Shown: positions 54,951 to 64,000, counted from the stretch's first letter. The stretch is DNA of 64,000 bases from Paenibacillus lignilyticus (GCF_017942085.1 NZ_JAGKSP010000007.1:186001-250000); one strand, 5' to 3'. Notes: generated from the letters alone by a model not told the origin. Program-made: numbers and translations.

Positions 54951-55928
54951 ATGCCATCTCCAGCTAAAACCTTTCAAAACCCCATTATGGCAAGCGGCGC
55001 GGATCCTTGGATGTACCGGCATTCCGACGGCTTCTACTATTTCATGGTGACTTGCGGCAATCGACTGGAGCTGTATCGGTCACGAACGATGAGCGGAATT
55101 GCCCGGTCGCTTCCGACAACGATATGGCTTCCTCCTCTAGAAGGTCCGGGCAGCAGGGAGTTATGGGCACCGGAAATTCATTACATGAACGAGAAGTGGT
55201 ACGTCTACTTTACGGCGAGCGATGGAAGCGGAGATGACGGGCGTAAAGTTTATGTCCTGGAAAATGAAAGCGCCAACCCGACGGAAGGAACATGGACGGA
55301 GAAGGGGGCGATCAATGCGGCGCTGCCCGGACTGGACGGAACGATTCTGAAACACAATGGCAAGCTGTACTTCATGTATGCCGGTTATGGTCATTTCCCC
55401 GAATACGGATCTGCGATTTACGCCGCTTTGATGACAAATCCATGGACGTTGACCGGGCCCGAGACGCTGTTGACGAAACCTGAGTATGTGTGGGAGAAGC
55501 AAGGCGGAATGGCGATTAATGAAGGGCCATGTTTTCTTGTGCGATACGGAAAGGTGTTCCTCATCTATTCGGCCAGCACGACTTGGTCGGATGATTATTC
55601 ATTAGGCATGCTGGTTGCTGATGCTGCAAGCGACCTTCTGAACCCGGATTCATGGACCAAAAGCGATCATCCGGTATTCGCGAAGTGTACGGAAAACGCC
55701 GTGTATGCCCCCGGCCATAACAGCTTTACGCAATCGCCGGATGGCCTTGAGGATTGGATCGTCTATCATGCGATTCCTCAGTCGGAGGCGGGCGCGTCTA
55801 AGAGGCAGCCGCGAATGCAGAAATTCGCTTGGACAGCGGCAGGCTATCCCGACTTCGGTAAACCGCTTGCCTCCGGCATCGATTATCCCGTTCCATCCGG
55901 AGAAGGCTTGGAGAAAATCGGTGAATGA
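54951..55928 (+). CDS. GH43-family glycoside hydrolase
   Basis: The 325-residue product is a bare five-bladed propeller domain without signal peptide. The GH43 acids are visible: Asp18 (GADPW, base), Asp129 (GLDGTI, pKa modulator) and Glu191 (NEGPC, acid). These enzymes release L-arabinose, xylose or sometimes galactose by inversion. It is the first gene of the operon behind a strong promoter and AAGGAG. Given the cytoplasmic location it should act on imported short oligosaccharides; arabinan or arabinoxylan fragments are plausible. Confidence 0.9.
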   Translation: MPSPAKTFQNPIMASGADPWMYRHSDGFYYFMVTCGNRLELYRSRTMSGIARSLPTTIWLPPLEGPGSRELWAPEIHYMNEKWYVYFTASDGSGDDGRKVYVLENESANPTEGTWTEKGAINAALPGLDGTILKHNGKLYFMYAGYGHFPEYGSAIYAALMTNPWTLTGPETLLTKPEYVWEKQGGMAINEGPCFLVRYGKVFLIYSASTTWSDDYSLGMLVADAASDLLNPDSWTKSDHPVFAKCTENAVYAPGHNSFTQSPDGLEDWIVYHAIPQSEAGASKRQPRMQKFAWTAAGYPDFGKPLASGIDYPVPSGEGLEKIGE

Positions 55929-55989
55929 AACACGATTGGCAGCAGAACGGCCCCATCACGAACAAACTTACTTGGAGGTAAATGAAACC

Positions 55990-57765
55990 ATGATCAACGG
56001 AACTAACATCAGACCCGAATACCCAAGACCGAGTCAAAAGCGCAACCGCTGGCTGAGCCTCAACGGTGAATGGGACTTTGCTTTCGATGACGAGAGAAAG
56101 GGCGAAAGCGACAAATGGTATAAGAACGCGGCGCCGTTTTATCTGAAAATTCAAGTCCCTTTCGCTTACCAGAGCACGCTCAGCGGGATCGGCGATGCTT
56201 CTTTCCACGATGTCGTCTGGTACCGGAAAATGATCCACGTGCCAAGCGAGTGGAGCGGACAGCGGATTATTCTGCATTTCGGCGCGGTTGATTATAAGGC
56301 AAAGGTGTGGGTGAATGAGCATTTGGCTGTAACCCACGAAGGCGGCCATACGCCATTCCGGCAGGATATTACCGATCTGTTGAAGGATGGCGGGAACGTC
56401 ATCACGGTTAGAGCGGAAGACGACAGCTTGGATCTGACGCAGCCGAGGGGCAAGCAATATTGGGAAGAGCAGTCGGCCAGCATCTTCTATACGCGTACGA
56501 CGGGGATTTGGCAAAGCGTGTGGCTGGAACCTGTTCATGCCGTACATATCGATAAATTAAAGTATAAGCCGGATATCGACCGGAACGAAATCGAGATTCG
56601 CACCTTTATGTCGGAAGCTGCGGCCCGGCAAGAGGTTTGGGTGGAAGCGGCCATTAGCTTCGACGGCAAGGCGGTAGCGGAAGAGAGATTCAAAGTGAAC
56701 GGAAGGGAAGAGTCGAGAACGATTCGCCTTCATGATTTTAACGATCATGGCCTGGGACGCTGGTGGTCGCCGGAGAAACCGAACCTGTACGACGTCCGTT
56801 TCCGCCTGAGCGTAGACGGCAAAATCGTCGATGAGTTTGACAGCTACTTCGGCATGCGTAAAGTATCCATCGAGAACGGCAAATTCAACTTGAACAATCG
56901 CCCGTATTTCATGCGGTTGGTCCTCGATCAGGGCTACTTCCCGGATGGTATTCTGACCCCGCCTTCGGAAGAGGCGATCTTAAAAGATGTCGAACTGACG
57001 AAAGCAATGGGATTCAATGGCGTACGCAAACATCAGAAGACGGAAGATCCGCTGTTCCTCTATCATTGCGATCGCAATGGCCTGCTCGTATGGGGAGAAT
57101 GCGCGAATGCATATCAATATTCGGAAGCTTACGTTGGTCGTTTTACGCGAGAGTGGCATGAGATCGTGGAGCGGGACTACAACCATCCCTGCATCGTGGC
57201 GTGGGTTCCGATTAATGAGAGCTGGGGCGTTCCGAACATTCAAATCGATGTCAAGCAGCAGCAGCACGCGCTCGCGATGTACCATTTGGTCAAATCGCTG
57301 GATGAGACGAGGCCGGTTATCGGCAATGACGGCTGGGAGATGCTCGAGACGGACCTCGTAGCCATCCATGATTACGAGTGGCGAGAAGAGGTACTGGCGG
57401 AGAGATACGTTTCTTCGGACAGCGCGATCGAAGCGATGCCCGCCAATCGCAGAATCTTCGTAGGCGGCGCATCGTACAAGGGGCAGCCCATTATGGTGAC
57501 GGAATTCGGAGGCATTTCGTTCCGCAAAAGCGATTGGGAAGGCTGGGGGTATTCCGGGGCGAGCGACGATGAGGATTTCCTTAAGCGGCTGAACGCCGTG
57601 TTTCGCCCGCTGCTCATGTCTCCGGTCGTGCAAGCGGTTTGTTACACGCAATTAACGGACGTAGAACAAGAAATTAACGGATTGCTCACATACGACCGCG
57701 TTCCTAAAGTTCCGCTTGAAGCGATTCGCCAAATCGTAACCGGACAGAGCAATTCCCAATCGTAA
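55990..57765 (+). CDS. GH2-family glycoside hydrolase (first of tandem pair)
   Basis: Start ATG 55990 lies ten bases after GGAGG; a longer frame overlapping the GH43 gene is not credible. The 591-residue product has the GH2 sugar-binding jelly roll (WYRKMIHVPSEW...), an Ig-like domain and the TIM barrel with acid/base Glu410 (NESWG) and nucleophile Glu505 (VTEFGG). No signal peptide. It could be a beta-galactosidase, beta-glucuronidase or alpha-L-arabinopyranosidase-like enzyme. It is paralogous to the next gene. Confidence 0.9.
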   Translation: MINGTNIRPEYPRPSQKRNRWLSLNGEWDFAFDDERKGESDKWYKNAAPFYLKIQVPFAYQSTLSGIGDASFHDVVWYRKMIHVPSEWSGQRIILHFGAVDYKAKVWVNEHLAVTHEGGHTPFRQDITDLLKDGGNVITVRAEDDSLDLTQPRGKQYWEEQSASIFYTRTTGIWQSVWLEPVHAVHIDKLKYKPDIDRNEIEIRTFMSEAAARQEVWVEAAISFDGKAVAEERFKVNGREESRTIRLHDFNDHGLGRWWSPEKPNLYDVRFRLSVDGKIVDEFDSYFGMRKVSIENGKFNLNNRPYFMRLVLDQGYFPDGILTPPSEEAILKDVELTKAMGFNGVRKHQKTEDPLFLYHCDRNGLLVWGECANAYQYSEAYVGRFTREWHEIVERDYNHPCIVAWVPINESWGVPNIQIDVKQQQHALAMYHLVKSLDETRPVIGNDGWEMLETDLVAIHDYEWREEVLAERYVSSDSAIEAMPANRRIFVGGASYKGQPIMVTEFGGISFRKSDWEGWGYSGASDDEDFLKRLNAVFRPLLMSPVVQAVCYTQLTDVEQEINGLLTYDRVPKVPLEAIRQIVTGQSNSQS

Positions 57766-57816
57766 TCGAAATCATAATCATATTAGAGCAAGTACCAGAG
57801 GAACAGGAGAAACGAT

Positions 57817-59583
57817 ATGACGACGAAAATGCATATACCGGGCTACCCCAGACCTCAATTCGTGCGCGAGCAATGGGCTGATCTGAACGGGGAATGGCGC
57901 TTTGGCTTCGACGACCTGAACCGGGGAGAAGCGGAAGGATGGCCGCGCAGCTTCGGCGGCGACCGAACGATCGTCGTCCCGTTCTCCTACGAGACGAAAG
58001 CGAGCGGCATCGGCGAAGAAGCGCACCATCCGAACGTCTGGTACAACCGTTCGTTTGATGTGCCGGCCTCCGAGGAAGGCAAGCGGATCGTGCTCCATTT
58101 TCAGGCGGTGGACTATACGGCGAAGGTATGGATCAACGGCGAATACGTCGGCCGCCACGATGGCGGTTATACGGCATTCTCCTTCGACATTACCCCCTAT
58201 GCAAAGTTCGGCGGCACGACGAACGAGCTGACCGTGAAGGCTGAGGACAGCATGGACGCAACGCAGCCGCGGGGCAAACAAAGATGGGTACCCGAGAACT
58301 TCGAATGCTTCTACGTGCAGACAACCGGCATTTGGCAGTCCGTGTGGCTGGAGTACGTCTCGCCGGTCCACGTCGAAGATGTGAAGATTACGCCTGACAT
58401 TGATGCCCGTTCCGTGCGTTTCGAATACCGGGTTAAAGGCGGGGAGCATGCGGGCGGAGGCTATCGCATCGAGACGCTTGTGACACTGACGGGCCGTCAG
58501 GTCAAACAGGCCAGCCTCACGATTGACCGTCCATGGCTGCAGCTCGATGTCGATCTGGTACATGAAATGAACGGACCGTGGAAGCATTGCCACTGGGCCC
58601 CGGAGCACCCGAATTTATATGATGTGGAATTCGTGCTTTACCGAGGCGACGAAGCGGTCGATCATGTGTACGCCTACTTCGGCATGCGCAAAATCTCGAT
58701 CGAGAAAGGCAAAGTGCTGCTCAATAACTTGCCGATCTACCAGCGGCTCGTACTCGATCAAGGTTATTGGCCGGACAGCCATCTGACGCCTCCGTCAGAA
58801 GCGGCGCTCATCGAGGATATCGACAAATTGCTGGAGATGGGCTACAACGGCGTTCGCAAGCATATGAAGGTCGAGGACGCGCGATTCCTATACTGGTGCG
58901 ACGTCAAAGGCGTGCTCGTCTGGTCGGAAATGGCGGCGACGTTCGAGTTCAACGACAATGCCATCCAGAAGTTCACGACGGAGTGGATGGAGGTCGTTCG
59001 GCAGCAGTACAACCATCCGAGCATCATCACCTGGGTTCCGTTCAACGAGTCGTGGGGCGTGATGAACATCTTGAACGACCGGCGGCAGCAGAAGCTGACG
59101 GAAGCCGTGTACCATCTAACCAAGGCGTTCGATCCGAATCGTCCGGTCATTACGAATGACGGATGGGAGCATACCGTATCCGATATATTGACCTTGCACG
59201 ATTATGTGGAGACCAAAGAGGAGTTTCTGCAGCGTTATGCGAGCAAGGATGAAATCGTTCATAACGAAAAATCGTTCAATCATTGGAAGTACGCGTTCGC
59301 GAACGGCTACTCGTACACGGGACAGCCGATAATCGTCAGCGAGTTTGACGGTATCGCATTACGTTCCGATAAAGGCTGGGGCTACGGCAACCAAGTAGAG
59401 TCGAAGGAAGCTTACTTGGACCGCTTCCGCGGCATACACGAAGCCATCAAAGCCACCGATTATATCGTGGGCTACTGCTACACCCAAATCACGGACGTTC
59501 AGCAGGAAGTGAACGGTTTGCTGACCGAGAATCGAGAGTCGAAGGTACCGTTGGATAAATTACGTGAAATCAATTTGGCTTAG
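57817..59583 (+). CDS. GH2-family glycoside hydrolase (second of tandem pair)
   Basis: The 588-residue product aligns along its length with the preceding gene. Acid/base Glu411 (NESWG) and nucleophile Glu509 (VSEFDG) are kept; near the nucleophile GG is changed to DG. The start follows AGGAGAAAC. The two copies are diverged enough to suggest different substrates instead of recent duplication. Cytoplasmic by lack of signal peptide. Confidence 0.9.
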   Translation: MTTKMHIPGYPRPQFVREQWADLNGEWRFGFDDLNRGEAEGWPRSFGGDRTIVVPFSYETKASGIGEEAHHPNVWYNRSFDVPASEEGKRIVLHFQAVDYTAKVWINGEYVGRHDGGYTAFSFDITPYAKFGGTTNELTVKAEDSMDATQPRGKQRWVPENFECFYVQTTGIWQSVWLEYVSPVHVEDVKITPDIDARSVRFEYRVKGGEHAGGGYRIETLVTLTGRQVKQASLTIDRPWLQLDVDLVHEMNGPWKHCHWAPEHPNLYDVEFVLYRGDEAVDHVYAYFGMRKISIEKGKVLLNNLPIYQRLVLDQGYWPDSHLTPPSEAALIEDIDKLLEMGYNGVRKHMKVEDARFLYWCDVKGVLVWSEMAATFEFNDNAIQKFTTEWMEVVRQQYNHPSIITWVPFNESWGVMNILNDRRQQKLTEAVYHLTKAFDPNRPVITNDGWEHTVSDILTLHDYVETKEEFLQRYASKDEIVHNEKSFNHWKYAFANGYSYTGQPIIVSEFDGIALRSDKGWGYGNQVESKEAYLDRFRGIHEAIKATDYIVGYCYTQITDVQQEVNGLLTENRESKVPLDKLREINLA

Positions 59584-59594
59584 GAGCGATGAAC

Positions 59595-61001
59595 ATGGAC
59601 CGATACAGACCGAGATATCATTTTACCCCTCCGCATAACTGGATGAACGATCCGAACGGTCCTTTTCAATTAGGCGGCGAATACCATTTGTTCTACCAGC
59701 ACAACCCTTCGGCTCCGGAATGGGGCACCATTCATTGGGGGCATGCCAAGAGCACGGACTTGGTGAACTGGACGCATTTGCCGTTCGCGCTTGCTCCATC
59801 CAATGGGCTTGGAGAATCGCATTGCTACTCGGGCTGCTCGGTCGTAAACGGCGACGAGGTGAAATTGTTCTATACGAGCATCGGCGAAGGCGAACGGAAT
59901 GCGACGAGCGGCGCGCAGCAATGGACGGCTGGGGCTGTTGCGGGAGATTTGCTCTCTTGGCGCAAGCCGGGGGATGACAATCCCGCGTTGACCTCCGAAT
60001 TGCATGGGGAAACGCGCATTACGGAGTGGAGAGACCCATACGTCTGGAAAGAGCAGGACGGCTGGCGAATGCTGCTTGGCGGCATAGAAGGCGAGAAAGG
60101 CTGCGGGATGATCTACCGTTCCGACGATTTGAAGAATTGGAGCTACAAGGGGATTTTCTATAAGGGCGAGGAATGGATTTGGGAATGTCCGCATCTGTTC
60201 CGTTTCGGCGAGGATAAGGCCGTCTTGTTTTACTCCCCGAGCGGACCGGTTCGTTATGTTTCCGGAACCTTTCATGAGGACAGGCTGACGGATGTGAAGA
60301 AGCACGGCACGGTCGATGGCGGCGGCTGGGAAGGATATTATGCCTCGACCGGGTTCGCGGACGAGAACGGCCGCCGCATTCTGCTCGGCTGGGCTCCGGA
60401 AGGAAGAGGAGAGAACTTCCCGGAGCGCTTGGATTGGGCCGGAACGCTGGCGCTGCCGCGAGTTGTCGATCTGAAGCCAAACGGCGCGCTTGCCATGACT
60501 CCGGTTCCGGAGCTGGAGAGTTTACGGGATGAATGCCGTCGGAGCTTCGCGAAGCTGAGCATCGGGCAAGAGTCCATCAATGCGTGCGTGCGTTCGACGT
60601 CTTTCGAATGTGTGGTCGATGTGGATAGACGGTCGTTGGAAGGCGGGCAATTAACCGTATCCGTGTTTGCATCCCCATGTGGCAGCGAGCGTACGGATGT
60701 GCGCCTTGATTTGGCGGCGAATACGGTTGTTATCGACCGGTTGCAATCGAGCTTGTTCCCGAACGTGAATAAGAAGCCCGTGGAAGCAACGCTGCCTCCG
60801 GCAGACGGAGCCGAGACGTTGAGACTGCGCATTTTCGCCGATCAATCGATCATCGAAGTATTCGCGGATGATGAAACTTGCCTGACGGCAAGGGTCTATC
60901 CTTCCTTGGCGGACAGCAGCGGCATTGAGCTTCGTTCGAGCGGCGCATTGGCCGACTGCCAAGTGGAGATCTGGGAGATGAAGGCGGCGGAGCTCAAATG
61001 A
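59595..61001 (+). CDS. GH32-family beta-fructosidase (sucrase/levanase-like)
   Basis: ATG 59595 is preferred to ATG 59589 because AGGAG, inside the previous stop region, is eight bases away. The 468-residue product has all three GH32 motifs: WMNDPNG with nucleophile Asp19, RDP with Asp147, and EC with acid/base Glu197, then the C-terminal beta-sandwich (FADQSIIEVFADDE). It should hydrolyse beta-fructosyl bonds in sucrose, inulin or levan oligosaccharides in the cytoplasm. It overlaps the following pseudo-GH32 fusion gene by four bases. Confidence 0.92.
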   Translation: MDRYRPRYHFTPPHNWMNDPNGPFQLGGEYHLFYQHNPSAPEWGTIHWGHAKSTDLVNWTHLPFALAPSNGLGESHCYSGCSVVNGDEVKLFYTSIGEGERNATSGAQQWTAGAVAGDLLSWRKPGDDNPALTSELHGETRITEWRDPYVWKEQDGWRMLLGGIEGEKGCGMIYRSDDLKNWSYKGIFYKGEEWIWECPHLFRFGEDKAVLFYSPSGPVRYVSGTFHEDRLTDVKKHGTVDGGGWEGYYASTGFADENGRRILLGWAPEGRGENFPERLDWAGTLALPRVVDLKPNGALAMTPVPELESLRDECRRSFAKLSIGQESINACVRSTSFECVVDVDRRSLEGGQLTVSVFASPCGSERTDVRLDLAANTVVIDRLQSSLFPNVNKKPVEATLPPADGAETLRLRIFADQSIIEVFADDETCLTARVYPSLADSSGIELRSSGALADCQVEIWEMKAAELK

Positions 61002-63862
61002 CAACCGGGAACGCAGTGCAGGTTACGCAGCGGTATTTGAATATCCCGATTCACAACGACGCTCCGCTGAGCGCGATCTCCTTGATCCGGGACGGAGTCG
61101 AGATAAAGCGATTGGAATTGAAGCTTGCTTCGGATGAGGTTCAATCGTGGTTTACTTGGGATGCAGACGCATATAAAGGCTGTGACTTGGAAGCTAAATT
61201 GGGAAACGAAGTGCTCCGCGCGGAGCACTTCGTTTTTCAAAGCGGGCAGTCGGCGGAAGAACGGCACTTATATGGAGAGAAGTTTCGTCCCCGGTTCCAT
61301 TTTACGGCGAGGAAGGGTTGGATCGGCGAACCGATCGACTTCTACTTTGAACAGGGCAGTTGGCATGTACGGTATGAACATCAATTATACGAGAATAGCG
61401 AATCCGTTCTTTCAGGTCATGCGATAAGCAAGGATCTGGTCCATTGGCATGAAGCGGATGCGGATTACGACACGCTGCAAACGGAAAGCAAGGATAGACA
61501 AACATTGTCGCCTCGCTTGATGGCATTGCCCGTGAATGGCGATACGACTCAAACGAAATGGCTGTATCTCCATGAGGATAATAGGTACTCGGTCGGCTCC
61601 TTGGTGGAAGAGCGTTTCGTAGCTGAGAGCGAACCCGGCGTGTTGCGATACGGAAACCAATCCAAGGGGCTCCTGTATACGACAGAGAATGGCCGCTGCA
61701 TTCTAGTTGGTTTTAGCCGGGGATTCCGTTATCCGGAGATGCCGTTTAGTCAACAGATGCTTGCTCCCACCGAGTTGAAATTGCATCAGACAGAACAGGG
61801 GATTACGGTTCATGCCGAGCCGGTCGGAGAGCTGCAAAACCTGCGAATCTGGCAGCGAACATGGTCGGACATCACCCTGGATCATGAGGGGGCGAGCTTC
61901 GAAGAAAGCTTGCATTTTCGCATGGCCCCGGCCGATTGGCCGGATGTACGCATTTTACCGCCCGAGAATAAACCGGACGATATTACGGCCGATGCACTGG
62001 ATGTTACGTTGGAACTCGAGCTGGGAAGGAATTCCACGATTGAAATTGGGCTATACGGGATCCGGATTTTATTAGATACTGGGATGAAAACATTGGCGTG
62101 CCAGGGCCACGTTGCTCCTCTAACGCAAGAGGAAGGGAAGATGAAGCTGCGATTGCTGCTGGATCGAACATCCATGGAGATCTTCGCCTGCGAAGGCGCT
62201 GTCGCGATGGCGGTTGCCGCGGAACCCAACTATTCGGAGCGAAATATTCAGCTATCCTGTCATAGCGGCGGCAGTGTAAAGGTAAATGCGTTGGCCGTGT
62301 ATGGACTTCGGGGCATATGGCCGAGTCCGGAGGAAAGCCGTCTAATTCATGAGTCCGTTCAGGATAACACGATTGTCTATCAATCGGATAGCTATACGGT
62401 ATATAGCAACCGGGTAGAGGACGCCGTCTATGGAGAACCGCCGGCTTACGTACCGGATCGCAATACCATTGTTTCGCCGACTCGCGCGATCGAGGAATTC
62501 GTCTGGCGCAAGAATTGGGCGAACGATATGAACCGAGTCATTGATCGCGGCAGCGTTTGGCATCCGAAACCGGAGATTTCCATGCTGCCCGCAATCTACA
62601 CCGGACACGCGACCATTGATGCGGCTTACAATCTCGCAGCCGATATTTTCTACCGTTGCGGCTCTGCCGAGTTTGCCCGGAAGGGCGAGGAAGGCATGTG
62701 GACGGCGGGGCAATTTCAAGGCCCGGGAGAGGGCTTCGGCGTGTGGGTGCGCGATACCGCGCATATCGCCATGCGGTCGGGGAGCATCCTGGATCCGGAA
62801 GGCGCCAGACAATCGCTGCTCTTCACGACGAAGGGCGGATTGGACAATGGCGTAGACGGCATGGCGATGCCTATCGTCGGGATCTGGGATTATTATTTGG
62901 CCACAGGCGATTTGACGTTAATCAAAGAATCGTGGCATGGACTTAAAGAGCGGATTACCAAACTCGATGGATTGTTTGATTCGGAACGCGGTCTAATTCC
63001 TGCCGATCAAGCGACCTCCAATGATGCTTTCCCGGAACCGGAATGTGCCGGATTCAGCCTTGCGACGGAAATCTATTTCATGGAGGCCTTCCGCGCCATG
63101 TCGCGCATGGGGACGTATATGGGGGAGCCGGAGAGTCAAGTCGGCGCGTGGGCTGCCAGAGGAGAGCTTCTTCTTATCAACATTCAAAGCCAATATTGGA
63201 ACGAGGAAGCGGGCTTCTATACGAGCGGTCCGGTCGGCAGCGAGAGCTATGAGCAAGGCTATTGGGAGTCTGCCGGACAAGAGATCGCCATGTGGCCAAG
63301 GTACGGCGTGGCCAGCCGGGAACAAAGGCGTTCCATGCTGAGTCGCCTGCCGGAAGTGGCCATGAATGAATTCGGCGTCAACGTATTCCCTTATCGCCCG
63401 GAAACGAACCATTTCTGCAATGCGGCTTGGGTAGTCTGGACAAGCGGCATGGCGGCTGCGGCGGGACGAGAAGGCAGATTGGATCTGCTTACGACGTTAA
63501 TCGCGCAACAGGTGCGAAATAGCGTGATGAACAAGACCTTCTATGAAGTAATCGATTATCAAACGGGCAAGGCATGGCGCTGGCCCGGCCAGCTCTGGCA
63601 TGCAGCCGGCTTTATCTCCTATTTTCTCCTAGGGGTCTTGGGCATGGAATACGACGAACAAGGCGTTGCTTTCGCGCCGGCCGTGCCCGAGATGCTGCGG
63701 GATCTGCGACTGGAGAATCTCCGCTATCGCAAAGCCGTGTTCGATATTGCCGTGCATGGCTGGGGGACGAAATTCGCGATGCATTGCGACGGGCAAGCCA
63801 TTCAGCATATTCCCGCCGGCCTAACAGGCAAACATTATCTTGAATTTTGGGCGACTTCATAA
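60998..63862 (+). CDS. fusion: inactive-looking GH32-like domains plus C-terminal (alpha/alpha)6 glycosidase domain
   Basis: The ATG overlaps the GH32 stop (ATGA). The 954-residue product opens with a beta module like those before levanases (1-80). A GH32-type propeller (about 95-290) follows in which WMNDPNG reads WIGEPID (Glu111 at the nucleophile place) and RDP and EC motifs are not found. A GH32C-like beta-sandwich (RTSMEIFACEG) follows to about 460. From about 535 an (alpha/alpha)6-type domain has a GFGVWVRDTAHIAMRSG stretch and a late ETNHFCNAAWVVW region. The first part may be a fructan-binding scaffold, the last part the enzyme. I do not recognise this arrangement. A 32-bp perfect palindrome lies at codons 69-80. 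Confidence 0.8.
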   Translation: MTTGNAVQVTQRYLNIPIHNDAPLSAISLIRDGVEIKRLELKLASDEVQSWFTWDADAYKGCDLEAKLGNEVLRAEHFVFQSGQSAEERHLYGEKFRPRFHFTARKGWIGEPIDFYFEQGSWHVRYEHQLYENSESVLSGHAISKDLVHWHEADADYDTLQTESKDRQTLSPRLMALPVNGDTTQTKWLYLHEDNRYSVGSLVEERFVAESEPGVLRYGNQSKGLLYTTENGRCILVGFSRGFRYPEMPFSQQMLAPTELKLHQTEQGITVHAEPVGELQNLRIWQRTWSDITLDHEGASFEESLHFRMAPADWPDVRILPPENKPDDITADALDVTLELELGRNSTIEIGLYGIRILLDTGMKTLACQGHVAPLTQEEGKMKLRLLLDRTSMEIFACEGAVAMAVAAEPNYSERNIQLSCHSGGSVKVNALAVYGLRGIWPSPEESRLIHESVQDNTIVYQSDSYTVYSNRVEDAVYGEPPAYVPDRNTIVSPTRAIEEFVWRKNWANDMNRVIDRGSVWHPKPEISMLPAIYTGHATIDAAYNLAADIFYRCGSAEFARKGEEGMWTAGQFQGPGEGFGVWVRDTAHIAMRSGSILDPEGARQSLLFTTKGGLDNGVDGMAMPIVGIWDYYLATGDLTLIKESWHGLKERITKLDGLFDSERGLIPADQATSNDAFPEPECAGFSLATEIYFMEAFRAMSRMGTYMGEPESQVGAWAARGELLLINIQSQYWNEEAGFYTSGPVGSESYEQGYWESAGQEIAMWPRYGVASREQRRSMLSRLPEVAMNEFGVNVFPYRPETNHFCNAAWVVWTSGMAAAAGREGRLDLLTTLIAQQVRNSVMNKTFYEVIDYQTGKAWRWPGQLWHAAGFISYFLLGVLGMEYDEQGVAFAPAVPEMLRDLRLENLRYRKAVFDIAVHGWGTKFAMHCDGQAIQHIPAGLTGKHYLEFWATS
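61204..61235 (+). other. 32-bp perfect palindrome inside the fusion gene, terminator-like
   Basis: The two 16-base arms AAACGAAGTGCTCCGC and GCGGAGCACTTCGTTT are exactly complementary with no loop, followed by TTC. It lies in frame between the N-terminal beta module and the propeller-like domain and encodes about 11 residues. As RNA it would form a very stable hairpin with a T-run. Confidence 0.9.
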
Positions 63863-63893
63863 TCGCAGCTCACTCGCCGTTAAGGAGGACGGA

Positions 63894-64000
63894 ATGAAGA
63901 CTATCATGAACAATTTACTGTTACTATTTTCCGTTCGCCGTACGATTCAAGCCCAAATCTTCGTCTCGTTCCTGGTTCTGTCCATGCTTACTTTATCCGG
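63894..64000 (+). CDS. N-terminus of a membrane protein, probably a third YesM-type sensor kinase
   Basis: ATG 63894 follows AAGGAGG; 35 codons are visible before the window ends. They read as a short basic/hydrophobic start and the beginning of a membrane segment (SVRRTIQAQIFVSFLVLSML), the pattern at the start of YesM kinases. It is 31 bp after the fusion gene, with no terminator between, so it may share the operon. Only the beginning is visible, so the assignment is tentative. Confidence 0.45.
   Translation, partial: MKTIMNNLLLLFSVRRTIQAQIFVSFLVLSMLTLS

Noticed and set aside
55705..55989. N-terminal extension of the first GH2 gene into the GH43 gene
   Set aside because: It runs in a different frame through GH43; AGGAGG and ATG at 55990 give a standard GH2 start.

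Overview
The window looks like a chromosomal segment from a Paenibacillaceae bacterium (Paenibacillus, Cohnella or a close relative). The reasons are the YesM/YesN two-component pairs, the LplA/LplB/YtcP-type sugar ABC importers that lack their own ATPase, SLH-anchored and copper-amine-oxidase 'stalk' surface proteins, strong AGGAGG ribosome-binding sites, many glycoside hydrolases and moderate G+C. Almost every gene is on the + strand. No rRNA, tRNA, CRISPR array, phage gene or transposase was recognised.

Layout. 1-0.84 kb: end of a mutarotase-fold protein. 0.87-2.1 kb: palindrome arrays. 2.15-5.8 kb: PQQ-propeller/stalk protein, lipoprotein, and an MDR oxidoreductase without the usual zinc ligands. 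6.4-11.1 kb: AraC regulator, Gfo/Idh/MocA oxidoreductase and GH78-like rhamnosidase. 11.2-11.8 kb: more palindromes. 11.9-20.3 kb (module A): YesM kinase, YesN regulator, solute-binding lipoprotein, two permeases and a GH13 lipoprotein. 20.4-33.3 kb: two large secreted enzymes with a GH87-like (alpha-1,3-glucanase) active site, one with six beta-trefoil-like repeats and SLH domains, then a third secreted glycosidase of unrecognised family. 33.6-34 kb: palindromes. 34.1-36.9 kb: isomerase/oxidoreductase/isomerase operon. 37.0-38.4 kb: a serine-hydrolase remnant and a type II pantothenate kinase. 38.6-46.2 kb (module B): second YesM/YesN/SBP/permease/permease set ending in a receiver-less YesN-like regulator. 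46.4-50.3 kb: nucleotidyltransferase plus UvrA paralogue. 50.3-51.8 kb (- strand): HAD phosphatase, MerR regulator and thioredoxin. 51.9-52.35 kb: inverted palindrome array. 52.6-53.4 kb: PhyH-type dioxygenase. 53.7-64 kb: ArsR-type regulator with a beta-rich C-terminal domain, then an operon of GH43, GH2, GH2, GH32, a pseudo-GH32/(alpha/alpha)6 fusion, and the start of a third YesM-like kinase.

Taken together this is a polysaccharide-foraging region. Kinases sense sugars or oligosaccharides outside the cell, YesN regulators switch on importers and surface enzymes, and cytoplasmic GH78, GH43, GH2 and GH32 enzymes and oxidoreductase/isomerase operons finish degradation. The GH13 lipoprotein and GH87-like enzymes suggest alpha-glucan, perhaps fungal wall alpha-1,3-glucan. 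The last operon suggests arabinose- or galactose-containing oligosaccharides plus fructans, with a CcpA-like site on its promoter.

The strongest unexplained signal is intergenic. Five sequence-unrelated palindrome families recur at centre-to-centre spacings of about 51, 61-62 or 71-72 bp, steps of about one DNA helical turn, often as a 112-113-bp two-hairpin unit.
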